Of a stretch of DNA of 64,000 nt, positions 16,231 through 25,186 are shown one piece after another. This DNA comes from Candidatus Eremiobacter antarcticus. GTDB taxonomy: Bacteria; Vulcanimicrobiota; Vulcanimicrobiia; Eremiobacterales; Eremiobacteraceae. The number at the start of each line of letters is the position of its first letter. Positions within the stretch are counted from its first letter, which is position 1. The position numbers and the translations under genes are program-made. Location of the stretch: NCBI GenBank assembly GCA_003244105.1, contig QHBK01000019.1, forward strand, positions 228,699-292,698, read 5' to 3'. The notes beneath the pieces were generated by a model that worked only from the letters and a program-made list of their open reading frames with translations, was not told the origin of the DNA and did not search any database.

Positions 16231-18078
16231 ATGTCGGGGGGCGTCGGCGAAAGCAGCCGTATGACGCTCGACAACTGGTTGATCTCGCGCTTGGCGGCCG
16301 AGATGAACGCGCTGTTGAACCGCAGCCGCATCCAATCCATCCTGACGTCCAACAGCGGCATGATTCTCTCTTGTTATCGGCGTGGTCACACGCTCGCCCT
16401 GCACGCGGTGCTCGATTCGAATGCCCCGTTGGCCGCTGTGCTCGAGCACACGCTTCGGCAAAAAGAAACCAGCGCCGGAGGCTGGGCTGATTCGGTCGCC
16501 GCGCTGCTGCGAGGCTGTACCATCGATGCCATCCACGCCGTGCCAAACGACCGGGTGATCTTTATCGACGCGAGTTCTCGCTCGTCGTTTGGCGTGCCTT
16601 CCCGTACTCGCATCGCCCTGGAGCTGCAGCCGCGCAAAGCGAATGCGCTCGTGCTGCGGCGCGCGCACGATGACGCGTGGGTCATCGTCGCGGCAGCCAA
16701 ACAATTCCAAGCGCCGCCGACGCAGTCGCTTGCGCTCGGCAGTGAACCTGCGCTTGCACAAGCGCGCAGCGTGCGCGTTGGATCGCCTTACGCACTGCCG
16801 CCTGCGCGCATTTCACGCATGGACCGAACGCAGTTCTTGGCAGCCACAAGAGACATCGAGCCGGGCGATCGCGCAAGCCTGAGCCACCTGCTGCGGGAGT
16901 CAGACCCGACGTGCTCGCCAGTGCTGGCGCGCGAAGCTGTGTTTCGCGCGGAGGCGGGCGCGGACGCCGGCGTTGACGCCGGCTCGTTGGGAGCCCGCCT
17001 GCTGCACGCGTGGGGCGCGGTGCGAGACGATCTGACCGAAGCGCAGACGCATGTGCAGCCGCTGTACGTCTACCGCCAGTCGCAAGGCCACGAGGAAGTG
17101 GTGACCTGCCATCTCATACCGCTGAAGTCGCTGGAGCTTCCCGAAGCGCGCGGCGCCAGCCTCAACGCACTTTGTCTGAGCGAGCTCGCTCGCGGCGCAA
17201 CGCCGCTGAACGCCGCGCTGCGTCCGCTGCAAAAGCGCCTGACCACGATGCTCGCGCGATCGCGCGCCGAGGTGAAGGCGCTTGAAGAGGCGCGCAGTCG
17301 AGCCGCAGACGCCGGCGGCTTGCGCCTCGCGGGGGAGGCGATCTACGGGAACCTTGCGGGCATCGAAACAGGCGCGGCGCAGTTCGTGACGCCGGAGGGA
17401 ACGAGCATCCCCCTCGACCCAACCGTGAGCGCAAAAGCGAATGCTGCCGCCTACTTCAAACGCTACAAAAAGGCCAGCAGCGGCTTGCCGCGGATCGAGG
17501 CGCGATTGCGGGTGTTGCGAGCCAATCAAGCGCACTGGGAGCAGCTTGAATGGGAGCTCGAGCGGGCTGCGGCGCTACCGGCCGCCGACGCTGCGCCGCT
17601 CATCTTGGAGATCGCGACGTCGCTGCAGAGGACAGGCGTGGGTTCCCCTGACCAGCGCGACGCCGCGCGGAGGCGCAAGAGATCAGCGCCCGGCGAATCC
17701 GCCCGTCAAGGGCAAGAGCGCGACCGGAAGATCACGCTCAGCGACGATGCGATCGCATACGTGGGCCGATCTCCCCGAGACAACGAGCGCCTGACCTTCA
17801 GCGTCGCAGGCCCCAACGATTACTGGTTCCACACGCGGGGCGTGCCGGGCGCTCACGTCATCGTCAAGACCAACGGGCGGCCGATCAGCGAACGGCAAGT
17901 GGAGGAGGCGGCCGCGCTAGCCGCCGGGCAGAGCCGCGCAGCGGCGTCTGCCAAAGCAGAAGTCGACTACACGCAGCGCAAGAACGTGCGCCGTCATTCC
18001 GCCGGCAGGCCTGGGCTCGTATGGTATGACAACTTCCAGACCGTGCTCGTCGCGCCCAAGTCTGTGACGGAAAAGTGA
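16231..18078 (+). CDS. NFACT family protein (RqcH / fibronectin-binding-like)
   Basis: A 615-residue NFACT protein. The N-terminal NFACT-N domain starts MTLDNWLISRLAAEMNALL (the true start may be this ATG at 16261). A long coiled-coil middle (~340-470) follows, and the C-terminal NFACT-R domain has NDYWFHTRGVPGAHVIVK (~528-545) and DYTQRKNVRRHSAGRPGLVWY. Bacterial RqcH binds split 60S-type (50S) ribosomal subunits and adds C-terminal alanine tails to stalled chains. Older annotation calls it fibronectin-binding protein. It is divergent from gmk with only ~60 bases between. The length is slightly above typical (~550-580). Confidence 0.88.
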   Translation: MSGGVGESSRMTLDNWLISRLAAEMNALLNRSRIQSILTSNSGMILSCYRRGHTLALHAVLDSNAPLAAVLEHTLRQKETSAGGWADSVAALLRGCTIDAIHAVPNDRVIFIDASSRSSFGVPSRTRIALELQPRKANALVLRRAHDDAWVIVAAAKQFQAPPTQSLALGSEPALAQARSVRVGSPYALPPARISRMDRTQFLAATRDIEPGDRASLSHLLRESDPTCSPVLAREAVFRAEAGADAGVDAGSLGARLLHAWGAVRDDLTEAQTHVQPLYVYRQSQGHEEVVTCHLIPLKSLELPEARGASLNALCLSELARGATPLNAALRPLQKRLTTMLARSRAEVKALEEARSRAADAGGLRLAGEAIYGNLAGIETGAAQFVTPEGTSIPLDPTVSAKANAAAYFKRYKKASSGLPRIEARLRVLRANQAHWEQLEWELERAAALPAADAAPLILEIATSLQRTGVGSPDQRDAARRRKRSAPGESARQGQERDRKITLSDDAIAYVGRSPRDNERLTFSVAGPNDYWFHTRGVPGAHVIVKTNGRPISERQVEEAAALAAGQSRAAASAKAEVDYTQRKNVRRHSAGRPGLVWYDNFQTVLVAPKSVTEK

Positions 18079-18156
18079 TCGGCGCTGCGCTGTGCGAAGC
18101 ACGCCCGATCATGTATGCGTTGCGTCGCGCCGCATTCGAATCGTCCTGCGTCCGTC

Positions 18157-18843
18157 ATGGCCGATAGCTTCGTCCCCACGGCGCGCACGCGCATCACCCG
18201 GGAGCCGCACCGAGCCGTCTACGATCGAGCTGCCGCCTACGCTATCCTCGATGACGGGTTCGTCTGCCACCTAGGCTTTGCGATCGACGGTCAGCCGTTC
18301 GTGATCCCGACCTCCTACGGACGTCGCGGCGATGACCTGTACGTGCATGGATCGTCCGCAAGCCGAATGCTCAGAGGCTTGCAGGCCGGTTTGCCCGCAT
18401 GCGTCACGGTCACCCTGGTCGACGGGCTCGTGCTGGCACGCTCCATCTTTAATCAATCCATGAACTACCGCTCCGTCGTCGTTCTCGGTACAGCGCACGC
18501 TCTTGAAGACCGAGCGCAGAAGCTCGCCGCACTGGAGATCGTCTCCGAACACATACTGCCTGGACGATGGGCGGATGTGCGCCGGCCCAGCGACATCGAG
18601 CTCAAGGCGACGACGGTGATGCGGCTGCCGATAGAAGAGTTCTCGGCCAAGGTGCGCAGCGGACCGCCGGTCGACAAAGAGGAAGACTTGGGTCTCGACA
18701 TGTGGGCGGGAGTCGTTCCGCTGGAGATGGTGGCCTCGGCTCCGCTGCCGGACGAACGCACGAGCCGCGACACGCCCGCTCCAACTTATGTCCGTCCGTA
18801 TATCCGTTCCGGTTGGCGCCGCGACGGCGCAGGGAGCGACTAA
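18157..18843 (+). CDS. flavin-nucleotide-binding (pyridoxamine 5'-phosphate oxidase-like) protein
   Basis: About 228 residues. The fold is the PNPOx-like split barrel of the Pyridox_ox_2 group: AILDDGFVCHLGFAIDGQPFVIPT, YVHGSSASRMLR, and SIFNQSMNYRSVVVLGTA are its hallmarks. These proteins bind FMN or F420 and are often annotated as 'flavin-nucleotide-binding', with undefined substrates. I take ATG 18157 because the region before it does not match the family, though the frame extends to 18115. It is followed after three bases by the VOC gene and is probably cotranscribed with it. Confidence 0.82.
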   Translation: MADSFVPTARTRITREPHRAVYDRAAAYAILDDGFVCHLGFAIDGQPFVIPTSYGRRGDDLYVHGSSASRMLRGLQAGLPACVTVTLVDGLVLARSIFNQSMNYRSVVVLGTAHALEDRAQKLAALEIVSEHILPGRWADVRRPSDIELKATTVMRLPIEEFSAKVRSGPPVDKEEDLGLDMWAGVVPLEMVASAPLPDERTSRDTPAPTYVRPYIRSGWRRDGAGSD

Positions 18844-18846
18844 CAC

Positions 18847-19269
18847 ATGCAAACCAAGCCGGCTGCCTCGGTCTTGCTCTCGCACGTCGACGTCCGCGTC
18901 CGCGATCGCACGGCTGCTCGGCTCTTCTATGATGGATTGCTGGCGCCGCTGGGAGCTACGCGCCACGACGGCCACGAGTTCACAACCTATCAGATAGTGC
19001 CCGATGACATGAAGTCCGACGAAAACTATGAATCCGATGATTGGTTCGGTCTGACGCAGGACGCAAACATGCGTCCGAACACGAATCGCATCGCATTCGC
19101 GGCCTCATCGCGGGCCATCGTCGACCGCGTCGCCGAGATTCTACCCGCGATCGGCGCGCGTGAGATCGAGGGCCCGGATGATGCATACGGTCCGGACTAT
19201 TACGCGGTCTTTTTCGCAGATCCGGACGGCAACCCGCTCGAGGTATGCTACATCGGAGACGCGCGCTGA
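18847..19269 (+). CDS. VOC (glyoxalase/dioxygenase superfamily) protein
   Basis: A 140-residue protein with two beta-alpha-beta-beta-beta modules of the vicinal-oxygen-chelate fold. SHVDVRVRDRTAARLFYDGLL opens the fold (split at ~12-32), and YYAVFFADPDGNPLEVCYIG closes it (~117-136), carrying the usual metal-ligand Glu. The first module carries the His (SHVDV). Substrates vary widely in this superfamily, from methylglyoxal adducts to antibiotics, and none can be named. It starts three bases after the flavin-binding gene. Its 3' end overlaps the convergent MFS gene by 22 bases. Confidence 0.82.
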   Translation: MQTKPAASVLLSHVDVRVRDRTAARLFYDGLLAPLGATRHDGHEFTTYQIVPDDMKSDENYESDDWFGLTQDANMRPNTNRIAFAASSRAIVDRVAEILPAIGAREIEGPDDAYGPDYYAVFFADPDGNPLEVCYIGDAR

Positions 19270-20531
19270 GCGCCTAGAACGCCTGCGGCCTGCGCCCTGA
19301 AATCAACGTCGCGTGCCTCTTTCCCCAGCGCTGTCAAAGTGACCACTGCCGCGAAGACGATCAGCGCGATGATGGACAACGCTAGACCGTAGTCGACGCC
19401 GCCCCCAACGGTCGGAAACTTTTTGGCGAACGACGCCTCCAGTTGGGCAGCGCCTGCCGATAGCAGGTTGCCCATCTGATAGGTGAAACCGGGAAACGTT
19501 CCCCGCACAAGCGCAGGAGACAGCTCGTTGAGGTGCGCCGGAATGATTCCCCACGCTCCTTGCACCATGAACTGCATGGCAAAGGCGCCGGCCCCGAGCA
19601 GAACGATGGAAGGGGCCCAGATCCACAATGGGATCGCCAGGATGCCGAAGATGCCGGCAGTGATGATGCAGCGCCGCCGGCCGAGCGTCTGCGAGAGATG
19701 GCCGAAGAAGACGCCGCCGAAGATGGCGCCCACGTTCATGACGATCGTCAGCGTCGAGACAACCGCTGTTCCCAAACCGCGCTGCTTTTGCAAGAACGTC
19801 GGGAAGAGATCTTGGGTGCCGTGCGACATGAAGTTGAACGCGGTCATGAGCGCGATCGCGTAGACGAACAGCCCCGCATTGCTCGCAAACGCTTGACGCA
19901 GATCCGAAACCGCCGAAAAGCTGCGTTTCGCGGCGCTGCGCCACACGGCGGATTCGGGCACGGCGCTGCGGATGAAGAAAACCAGCAACGCCGGCGCTGC
20001 GCCGATGACGAACATGCCGCGCCAGCCGTAGTGCGGGAAGACGAGACCATACACGGCAGCCGCCAAAAGATAGCCAGCCGCGTAGCCTTCCTGGAGTATA
20101 CCCGAGAACAGTCCGCGCGAGGCCGGCGGCAACGATTCCATCACGAGCGCGGAGCCGACGCCCCACTCACCGCCCATGCCGATGCCGTAGAGCGCCCGTA
20201 AGATGAGGAAGACGCCGAAACTCGGCGCGAACGCCGAAGCCAGCTCCACTGCCGAGTAAAACGCGATATCGATCATCAGCGGCACCCGCCGGCCATACCG
20301 GTCGGCCAGCAGGCCGAAGATCAATGCGCCCAGCGGTCGCATCATGAGCGTGAGCGTGATTGCCGACGCCATGCGCGGAACCGAGGTCTGAAAGTCGCTC
20401 GCCAGGCGTGAGAGGACCAGCACCACCAAGAAAAAGTCGAACGCGTCGAGCATCCAGCCGAGAAAGCTCGCGATAAACGTATTGCGCTGATCGCGCGTCA
20501 GGGACCGGATCAGCGTGCCAAACGTCAGCAT
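19248..20531 (-). CDS. MFS transporter, carboxylate/sialate:H+ symporter-like
   Basis: A 427-residue twelve-helix major facilitator. The first helix region FLGWMLDAFDFFLVVLVLS and motif A GLLADRYGRRVPL (~76-88) resemble the NanT/lactate-type and aromatic-acid symporter group. The GIGMGGEWGVGSALVMES stretch (helix 4) is typical of that clade. It probably imports an organic acid with protons; the exact substrate is not predictable. It lies on the same strand as queA, 82 bases after it, with a hairpin between, so it may be a separate unit. Confidence 0.85.
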   Translation of the reverse strand: MLTFGTLIRSLTRDQRNTFIASFLGWMLDAFDFFLVVLVLSRLASDFQTSVPRMASAITLTLMMRPLGALIFGLLADRYGRRVPLMIDIAFYSAVELASAFAPSFGVFLILRALYGIGMGGEWGVGSALVMESLPPASRGLFSGILQEGYAAGYLLAAAVYGLVFPHYGWRGMFVIGAAPALLVFFIRSAVPESAVWRSAAKRSFSAVSDLRQAFASNAGLFVYAIALMTAFNFMSHGTQDLFPTFLQKQRGLGTAVVSTLTIVMNVGAIFGGVFFGHLSQTLGRRRCIITAGIFGILAIPLWIWAPSIVLLGAGAFAMQFMVQGAWGIIPAHLNELSPALVRGTFPGFTYQMGNLLSAGAAQLEASFAKKFPTVGGGVDYGLALSIIALIVFAAVVTLTALGKEARDVDFRAQAAGVLGAQRASPM

Positions 20532-20574
20532 CGGGCGGGTAGGTTTGCCATCGCTCGCCGGACTACTTGCGAAC

Positions 20575-20591
20575 CGGCCGCGGTGCGGCCG
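20575..20591. repeat. hairpin between queA and the MFS gene
   Basis: A 7-bp perfect stem CGGCCGC / GCGGCCG encloses a 3-base loop in the 82-base gap. AACCG and CGGTT just outside can extend the pairing. There is no T-tract on the minus strand, so it may only weakly terminate queA transcripts. Confidence 0.35.
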
Positions 20592-20613
20592 CTAAACGGT
20601 TTGGCTGCCTGAA

Positions 20614-21666
20614 CTACCGCGCCCGCTCGAGATACATGGCATCGCCGAAAGAGTAAAATCGGTAGCGCAGCCTGGCCGCTTCGGCATAGGCGTCGAGAAC
20701 GCGCTGCGTGCCGGCGAGGGCGCAGACCAGCATCAACAGCGTCGAGCGCGGCAGATGGAAATTCGTGATGAGCGCATCGACGGTGCGAAAGACGTAACCT
20801 GGATACACGAAGAGCGACGTCCAGCCGGAAGCCGCGCTCACGACGCCCTCCTGCCCATGCGCCGCCGCATCCTCGAGAGCGCGAAGCGACGTTGTGCCGA
20901 CCGCGACGATGCGGCGGCCTTCCTTCTTGGCGCGCGAGATCGCTGCGGCTGCTCCTTGCGAGATGTCATAGTATTCCTCGTGCATCACATGCCGGCGCAC
21001 GTCCGCCGTCTTCACCGGGCGGAAGGTTCCCGCTCCGACGTGCAGCGTCAGCGCGACCCACTCGATTCCTGCGTTTGTGAGCTGCGCCAGCAGGGCTTCA
21101 CTGAAGTGCAGTCCGGCGGTGGGCGCAGCGACCGATCCGTCGGACGCAGCGTAGACCGTCTGATAGCGATCGTCAGCATCGCGCGGCGGCGTGCGGATGT
21201 ACGGCGGCAAAGGCGCGACGCCGTAGCGGCGCATCGCCTCTGAAGCATCGATGCCATAGAATTTGACGAGCCGGTTGCCGCCGGGCGCGCGGTCGACGAT
21301 TTCGATGCCGGCATCGGCCGACAGCGCTAGCCGGTCTCCGGGGCGCACGCGCTTGCCCGGCCGCGCCATGGCGAGCCAGACATCCGGCTCGGCGCTCTTA
21401 TGCAACAGCAGCACCTGCGCCGCGCCGCCGCCGGCGCGCTTGGGAAAGAAACGCGCGCGCAGCACTCGCGTGTCATTCGCGACAAGCACGTCGCCCGGCC
21501 GAAGCAACGCCGGCAGATCCGAAAACATCAGGTGCCGTCGAGAGCCACAAGCCATGAGCGCAAACAAGCGGGAAGCGTCGCGCTGCTCCGCCGGCTGTTG
21601 TGCGATCAGCTCTTGGGGGAGCTCGTAGTCGTAGGTTTCAGCCGCGAAGGGGTTCCGACCGGTCAA
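20614..21666 (-). CDS. queA: S-adenosylmethionine:tRNA ribosyltransferase-isomerase
   Basis: QueA transfers the ribosyl moiety of SAM to 7-aminomethyl-deazaguanine in tRNA, giving epoxyqueuosine. About 350 residues (family ~340-356) from TTG at 21666, which overlaps the TGA of the upstream spoIID gene; the frame upstream is antisense noise. Motifs are TYDYELPQELIAQQP near the start, RPGDVLVANDTRVLRAR, VAAPTAGLHFSEALL, the GAGTFRPVK segment, and SGWTSLFVYPG with ITNFHLPRSTLLML at the C-terminus. Coupling to SpoIID-like and ruv genes is common in diverse bacteria (ruvB-queA neighbourhood). Confidence 0.95.
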   Translation of the reverse strand: MTGRNPFAAETYDYELPQELIAQQPAEQRDASRLFALMACGSRRHLMFSDLPALLRPGDVLVANDTRVLRARFFPKRAGGGAAQVLLLHKSAEPDVWLAMARPGKRVRPGDRLALSADAGIEIVDRAPGGNRLVKFYGIDASEAMRRYGVAPLPPYIRTPPRDADDRYQTVYAASDGSVAAPTAGLHFSEALLAQLTNAGIEWVALTLHVGAGTFRPVKTADVRRHVMHEEYYDISQGAAAAISRAKKEGRRIVAVGTTSLRALEDAAAHGQEGVVSAASGWTSLFVYPGYVFRTVDALITNFHLPRSTLLMLVCALAGTQRVLDAYAEAARLRYRFYSFGDAMYLERAR

Positions 21667-22892
21667 AAGGCGGCAAGATTGGGCGCGCGCGTGCTGTTGA
21701 AGGCGACATGCAGGTGGCCCGCTGAGGCCAGCTGCGTCAGCAGCACGCCCGGATAATAGAAGTCGATGATGGCATAGACCCCGAGGCCGGCGTCTGCCAT
21801 GCCCCGTGCTCCCAGCTGGCACATGCCGACGCCATGGCCAAAACCGGCGCCGCTCGCGCGGATCACACCGGCTTGGCTGCTCAACGCGCTGATGCGCGTG
21901 CTCTTGATGAGCCGCGTGCCCGCCAACCGGCGGAACATCGTGCCGGGCATTGTGAACGGCCCTTGCGCCGTGTCGATGATGACAGATTGCAAGCGTCCGG
22001 ATGCGTCTGCACTGCCCGCTCGGATGCCGCGAAATGCGTCCGCGGAGAGCGGCGGCTGAAAGACGGATCGAGCGTTCGCTGCCGCGAGAAATTCAGAGAC
22101 CGGAACCGCCGCGCTCCAGCGCATGTAGGGCGAGAGGGGGCAGTACGGGTCTTTCACGGCTTGCAAGTACGGCTGGGGATCGGAAAGCGCGTTGCCGTCG
22201 GATGTGAATCCGCCGTCGCAGGCGGAATAATAGGCCTGCGCGACGTGACCGCGGTAGATCATCACCACGCCTCGCGTCGCATCCACCGCGTCGACGACCG
22301 GCATGGACTCCGCGACGACGCCGTTGTACGCTTGGTCCTGGTCGCCGGCGCGCAGATCGAAGCCCAAATCCTCGTGGTTGCCCAAATGCGCCACCGCATA
22401 GGTGCGGGCGGCGATGGCCTGCGCTTGCAGCGCGGCCGAAGGCGTGTTTGCGCCGATCTCGCTTCCCACGACGCTATAGAGATATTGCTCCAACTGCAGC
22501 GCGTTGATGACGCTGATCGAATTCTCATGCTCGCGGTCGACGGTGATGCTGCCCCGGTAGGAAAGGCCGTTGACGGTCAGGCCGAGATCGGTCAGCGGCG
22601 TGATGCTGATCTTGTCGGGTGCCTCAACGGACCCGGCGATGAGCAAGCCCTCGATCTTTGGCTGCACGTCGACGACGGTCGTGATCTCAGGCGCGAGCAG
22701 CGGCGATGAGTCCGGTTGCAACGGCCGCACGATGAGCCCGCCGGCCGAAGCGACCACCGTCTGCAGCTGGTGATCGAGGATGAGCACGCGAACGAAAGCG
22801 TTCGGCCGGGCTGCACGCGCAAGGCACGGAGCGAGCACTGCCAGCGCCGCCAACACGAGCACGGCGCAAAGCGCAGGCTTGTGTCTCATCAC
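21663..22892 (-). CDS. SpoIID/LytB domain protein
   Basis: A 409-residue exported protein with a signal peptide (~1-28). The SpoIID/LytB domain includes LQLEQYLYSVVGSEIGANTPSAALQ (split at ~133-157), AQAIAARTYA, and the C-terminal GFGHGVGMCQLGARGMA (~354-370). In Bacillus SpoIID is a lytic transglycosylase acting on denuded glycan during engulfment. In non-sporulating diderms relatives probably remodel peptidoglycan. The start may be GTG 22892 or ATG 22889. It sits between ruvB and queA, overlapping queA. No sporulation genes are seen here. Confidence 0.9.
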   Translation of the reverse strand: MMRHKPALCAVLVLAALAVLAPCLARAARPNAFVRVLILDHQLQTVVASAGGLIVRPLQPDSSPLLAPEITTVVDVQPKIEGLLIAGSVEAPDKISITPLTDLGLTVNGLSYRGSITVDREHENSISVINALQLEQYLYSVVGSEIGANTPSAALQAQAIAARTYAVAHLGNHEDLGFDLRAGDQDQAYNGVVAESMPVVDAVDATRGVVMIYRGHVAQAYYSACDGGFTSDGNALSDPQPYLQAVKDPYCPLSPYMRWSAAVPVSEFLAAANARSVFQPPLSADAFRGIRAGSADASGRLQSVIIDTAQGPFTMPGTMFRRLAGTRLIKSTRISALSSQAGVIRASGAGFGHGVGMCQLGARGMADAGLGVYAIIDFYYPGVLLTQLASAGHLHVAFNSTRAPNLAAF

Positions 22893-22911
22893 AATCGGGA
22901 GAACGTGGCGC

Positions 22912-24027
22912 TCACAAAAGCCGCGGCTGCTCCGCCGGAGACGCGGCGCCCAGATATGCTTTGGCCTTGTTGGTCGCGCGCCGACCGCCTGCAGTGCGCT
23001 GCACGAATCCGATCTGTATGAGGTATGGCTCGACGACGTCGACGAGCGTCTCCTCGTCCTCGTTGAGGCTCGCGCTCAACGCGGCGATTCCCACCGGGCC
23101 GCCGCCGTATTGATCGATGAGCACGCGCAAGAAGGCGCGATCCAAGGGATCGAGCCCCAGGAGATCGATACGCTCGAGCTCTAAGGCCGCGCGCGCCACC
23201 TCATGGTCGATGTGGCCGACCGCTTTCACCTCTGCGTAGTCCCGCACTCGCCGCAGCAAACGGTTCACGATGCGCGGCGTGCCGCGCGCTCTCGAAGCGA
23301 GCTCCCGCGCTCCGCCAGGCTCGATGCGAACGCCCAAGAGCGTCGCCGAGTGGGTCACGATCGCGCACAGGTCATCAACGCCATAGTATTCGAGGCGGTG
23401 CACGATTCCGAAGCGCTCGCGCAGCGGAGCGGTGAGCATGCCCGGTCTCGTGGTCGCGCCAATCAAGGTGAAGTGTTTAAGGTTGATCTTGATGGTCTTG
23501 GCATACGCCCCCTTGTCGACCATGAAATCAATGGCATAGTCCTCCATCGCAGGATATAAGAACTCTTCCACCACCCGGCTCAAGCGGTGCACTTCGTCGA
23601 TGAACAGCACGTCGCCGCGCTCCAGGTTGGTCAGGATACCGACGAGATCGCCGGGGCGGTCGAGCGTCGGACCTGAGACCTGCCGGAACGTGGCTTCCAT
23701 CTCGCGCGAGATGATGTTGGCAAGCGTCGTCTTGCCCAGACCGGGCGGCCCATGCAGCAGGATGTGGTCGAGCGGTTCCCCGCGGCGCTTGGCCGCCTCG
23801 ATCGAGATCTTCAGGTTTTCAACGACATCTTGCTGGCCGACGTAGCGGTCGAAGCGAGCCGGCCGCAGCGTGACCGTGATGATCTCATCTTCGATGCTGT
23901 CGGCTGCGCCGATGACGGGGCGCCGGGCGTCTGCGGTCTGCGGTTCGCCCGCCCTGCGTTCGCTCGGGTCGGAGCCGGGTCCGGCGGCGCCTGCCGCTTC
24001 CCCATGAACGGTCGGCTTCTTTGGCAT
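22912..24027 (-). CDS. ruvB: Holliday junction branch migration ATPase RuvB
   Basis: A 371-residue AAA+ motor that drives branch migration with RuvA. Walker A is HGPPGLGKTTLANII (~89-103), Walker B is VLFIDEVHRL (~136-145), sensor regions are visible at LIGATTRPGML, and the winged-helix C-terminal domain ends in the YLIQIGFVQRTAGGRRAT segment. About 40 extra N-terminal residues precede the usual TLRPARFDRYVGQQ start. Its ATG overlaps the ruvA stop by one base (TAATG), and ruvC-ruvA-ruvB are consecutive. Confidence 0.97.
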   Translation of the reverse strand: MPKKPTVHGEAAGAAGPGSDPSERRAGEPQTADARRPVIGAADSIEDEIITVTLRPARFDRYVGQQDVVENLKISIEAAKRRGEPLDHILLHGPPGLGKTTLANIISREMEATFRQVSGPTLDRPGDLVGILTNLERGDVLFIDEVHRLSRVVEEFLYPAMEDYAIDFMVDKGAYAKTIKINLKHFTLIGATTRPGMLTAPLRERFGIVHRLEYYGVDDLCAIVTHSATLLGVRIEPGGARELASRARGTPRIVNRLLRRVRDYAEVKAVGHIDHEVARAALELERIDLLGLDPLDRAFLRVLIDQYGGGPVGIAALSASLNEDEETLVDVVEPYLIQIGFVQRTAGGRRATNKAKAYLGAASPAEQPRLL

Positions 24028-24686
24028 TACCCTCGGGTTCCGCTCGAGGGCGCGGGTTTCATGGCCGTCGGCTGCTGGCGCCGGTAGATCTCGGTCAAAA
24101 GCTCCTCGGCGGTGCTGACCTTGCCGTTGTTGGCCAGCGCCTCTCGCGCCATGCGCTCGGCCTCTGCGCGGCGGTATTGGAGCTGCAGCAGAACATCAAT
24201 CGCTTCCGCGACGAAATCGGGAGTGGTCTCCGCGCGTTGCGGCTGCGGTTCACCTTGGATGAGGCCAAAACGTGCGACTTTGCCTTGCAGCTTTGCGATG
24301 ATGTCCTTGGCCTTCTGACCGCCGATGCCCGGCAACCGCCGCAAGCTCGCTTGGTCGCCGTCGTCGATGTAGCGCGCGATCTGCGCCATCGGTTGGGAAA
24401 ATGCGCGCGCCGCCGTCTTCGGGCCGATGCTTGCAACCGTCAGCAGCGCCTCGAAAAATTCTCGCTCGATCGCATTGGTGAACCCCACATACATGGCAGA
24501 GCCGCGATTGCCGTCGATCTGCAGATACGAGAAGATCTCGAGCTTGACGGGGTCGCCGACGTTCACCGTGCGCAGCTTGTCGCCGACGCAGCGGGGCAAG
24601 AGCACGTCGTAGCACAGACCGCCTGCCTCGACGAGCACCGAAGACTCGCCCTTCTCCCTGAGGATGCCTTCGATTCTGGAGAACAT
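24027..24686 (-). CDS. ruvA: Holliday junction DNA-binding protein RuvA
   Basis: A 219-residue RuvA that binds four-way junctions as a tetramer and recruits RuvB. The N-terminal OB fold begins MFSRIEGILREKGESSVLVE. Two helix-hairpin-helix motifs are visible at EALLTVASIGPKTAARAF and LRRLPGIGGQKAKDIIAKL. The C-terminal domain III (~150-200) binds RuvB. One-base overlaps with both ruvC and ruvB show tight coupling. Confidence 0.96.
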   Translation of the reverse strand: MFSRIEGILREKGESSVLVEAGGLCYDVLLPRCVGDKLRTVNVGDPVKLEIFSYLQIDGNRGSAMYVGFTNAIEREFFEALLTVASIGPKTAARAFSQPMAQIARYIDDGDQASLRRLPGIGGQKAKDIIAKLQGKVARFGLIQGEPQPQRAETTPDFVAEAIDVLLQLQYRRAEAERMAREALANNGKVSTAEELLTEIYRRQQPTAMKPAPSSGTRG

Positions 24687-25186
24687 CAGAGCTTCGGCTG
24701 CAAGGCAGACGGCGCCATGCTGCGCCTGCCATGGGTGATCGCGAGCGCGAGCGCATCGGTGACGTCTGGGGGCGACGGAAGCCGGCGCAGGCGCAGCGTC
24801 TGCACGACCATCGAGGCGACTTGCTCTTTACTGGCGCTCCCGTTGCCGATGAGCGCGCGCTTGACGGCTGTGGCCGCGTAGTGGTAGACCGGCACGTCGC
24901 CCAAAGCTGCCGCGCACATCAAGGCGCCGCGTGCGTGCGCCATCATGATCGCCGTGCGAGGGTAAGCAGTGCGGGCGAATACTTCCTCCACCACCATGAC
25001 GTCGGGATGCAAGGCTGTGATGACATGCGCGAGCGAGCGCTGCAGCTCGGCCAGACGCTGCGACAGATGCGTGGCCTTTCCCGGCGCGATGATCCCTCCC
25101 TCGACCAGGCGCATCTGGGCGCCATCGCACTCGACAACGCCGTAGCCGGTGCAGTGAAGGCTTGGGTCAACGCCGAGTATCTTCAC
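24686..25186 (-). CDS. ruvC: Holliday junction resolvase RuvC
   Basis: A 166-residue endonuclease that nicks Holliday junctions symmetrically. It opens with ILGVDPSLHCTGYGVVE, carrying the first catalytic Asp (D7). The second acidic site is in VMVVEEVFARTAYPRTA (~64-80). Near the C-terminus PPDVTDALALAITHG carries the catalytic DxxDA-type Asp pair. The start is GTG at 25186, adjacent to the stop of the kinase gene. It is first of the ruvC-ruvA-ruvB set. Confidence 0.96.
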   Translation of the reverse strand: MKILGVDPSLHCTGYGVVECDGAQMRLVEGGIIAPGKATHLSQRLAELQRSLAHVITALHPDVMVVEEVFARTAYPRTAIMMAHARGALMCAAALGDVPVYHYAATAVKRALIGNGSASKEQVASMVVQTLRLRRLPSPPDVTDALALAITHGRRSMAPSALQPKL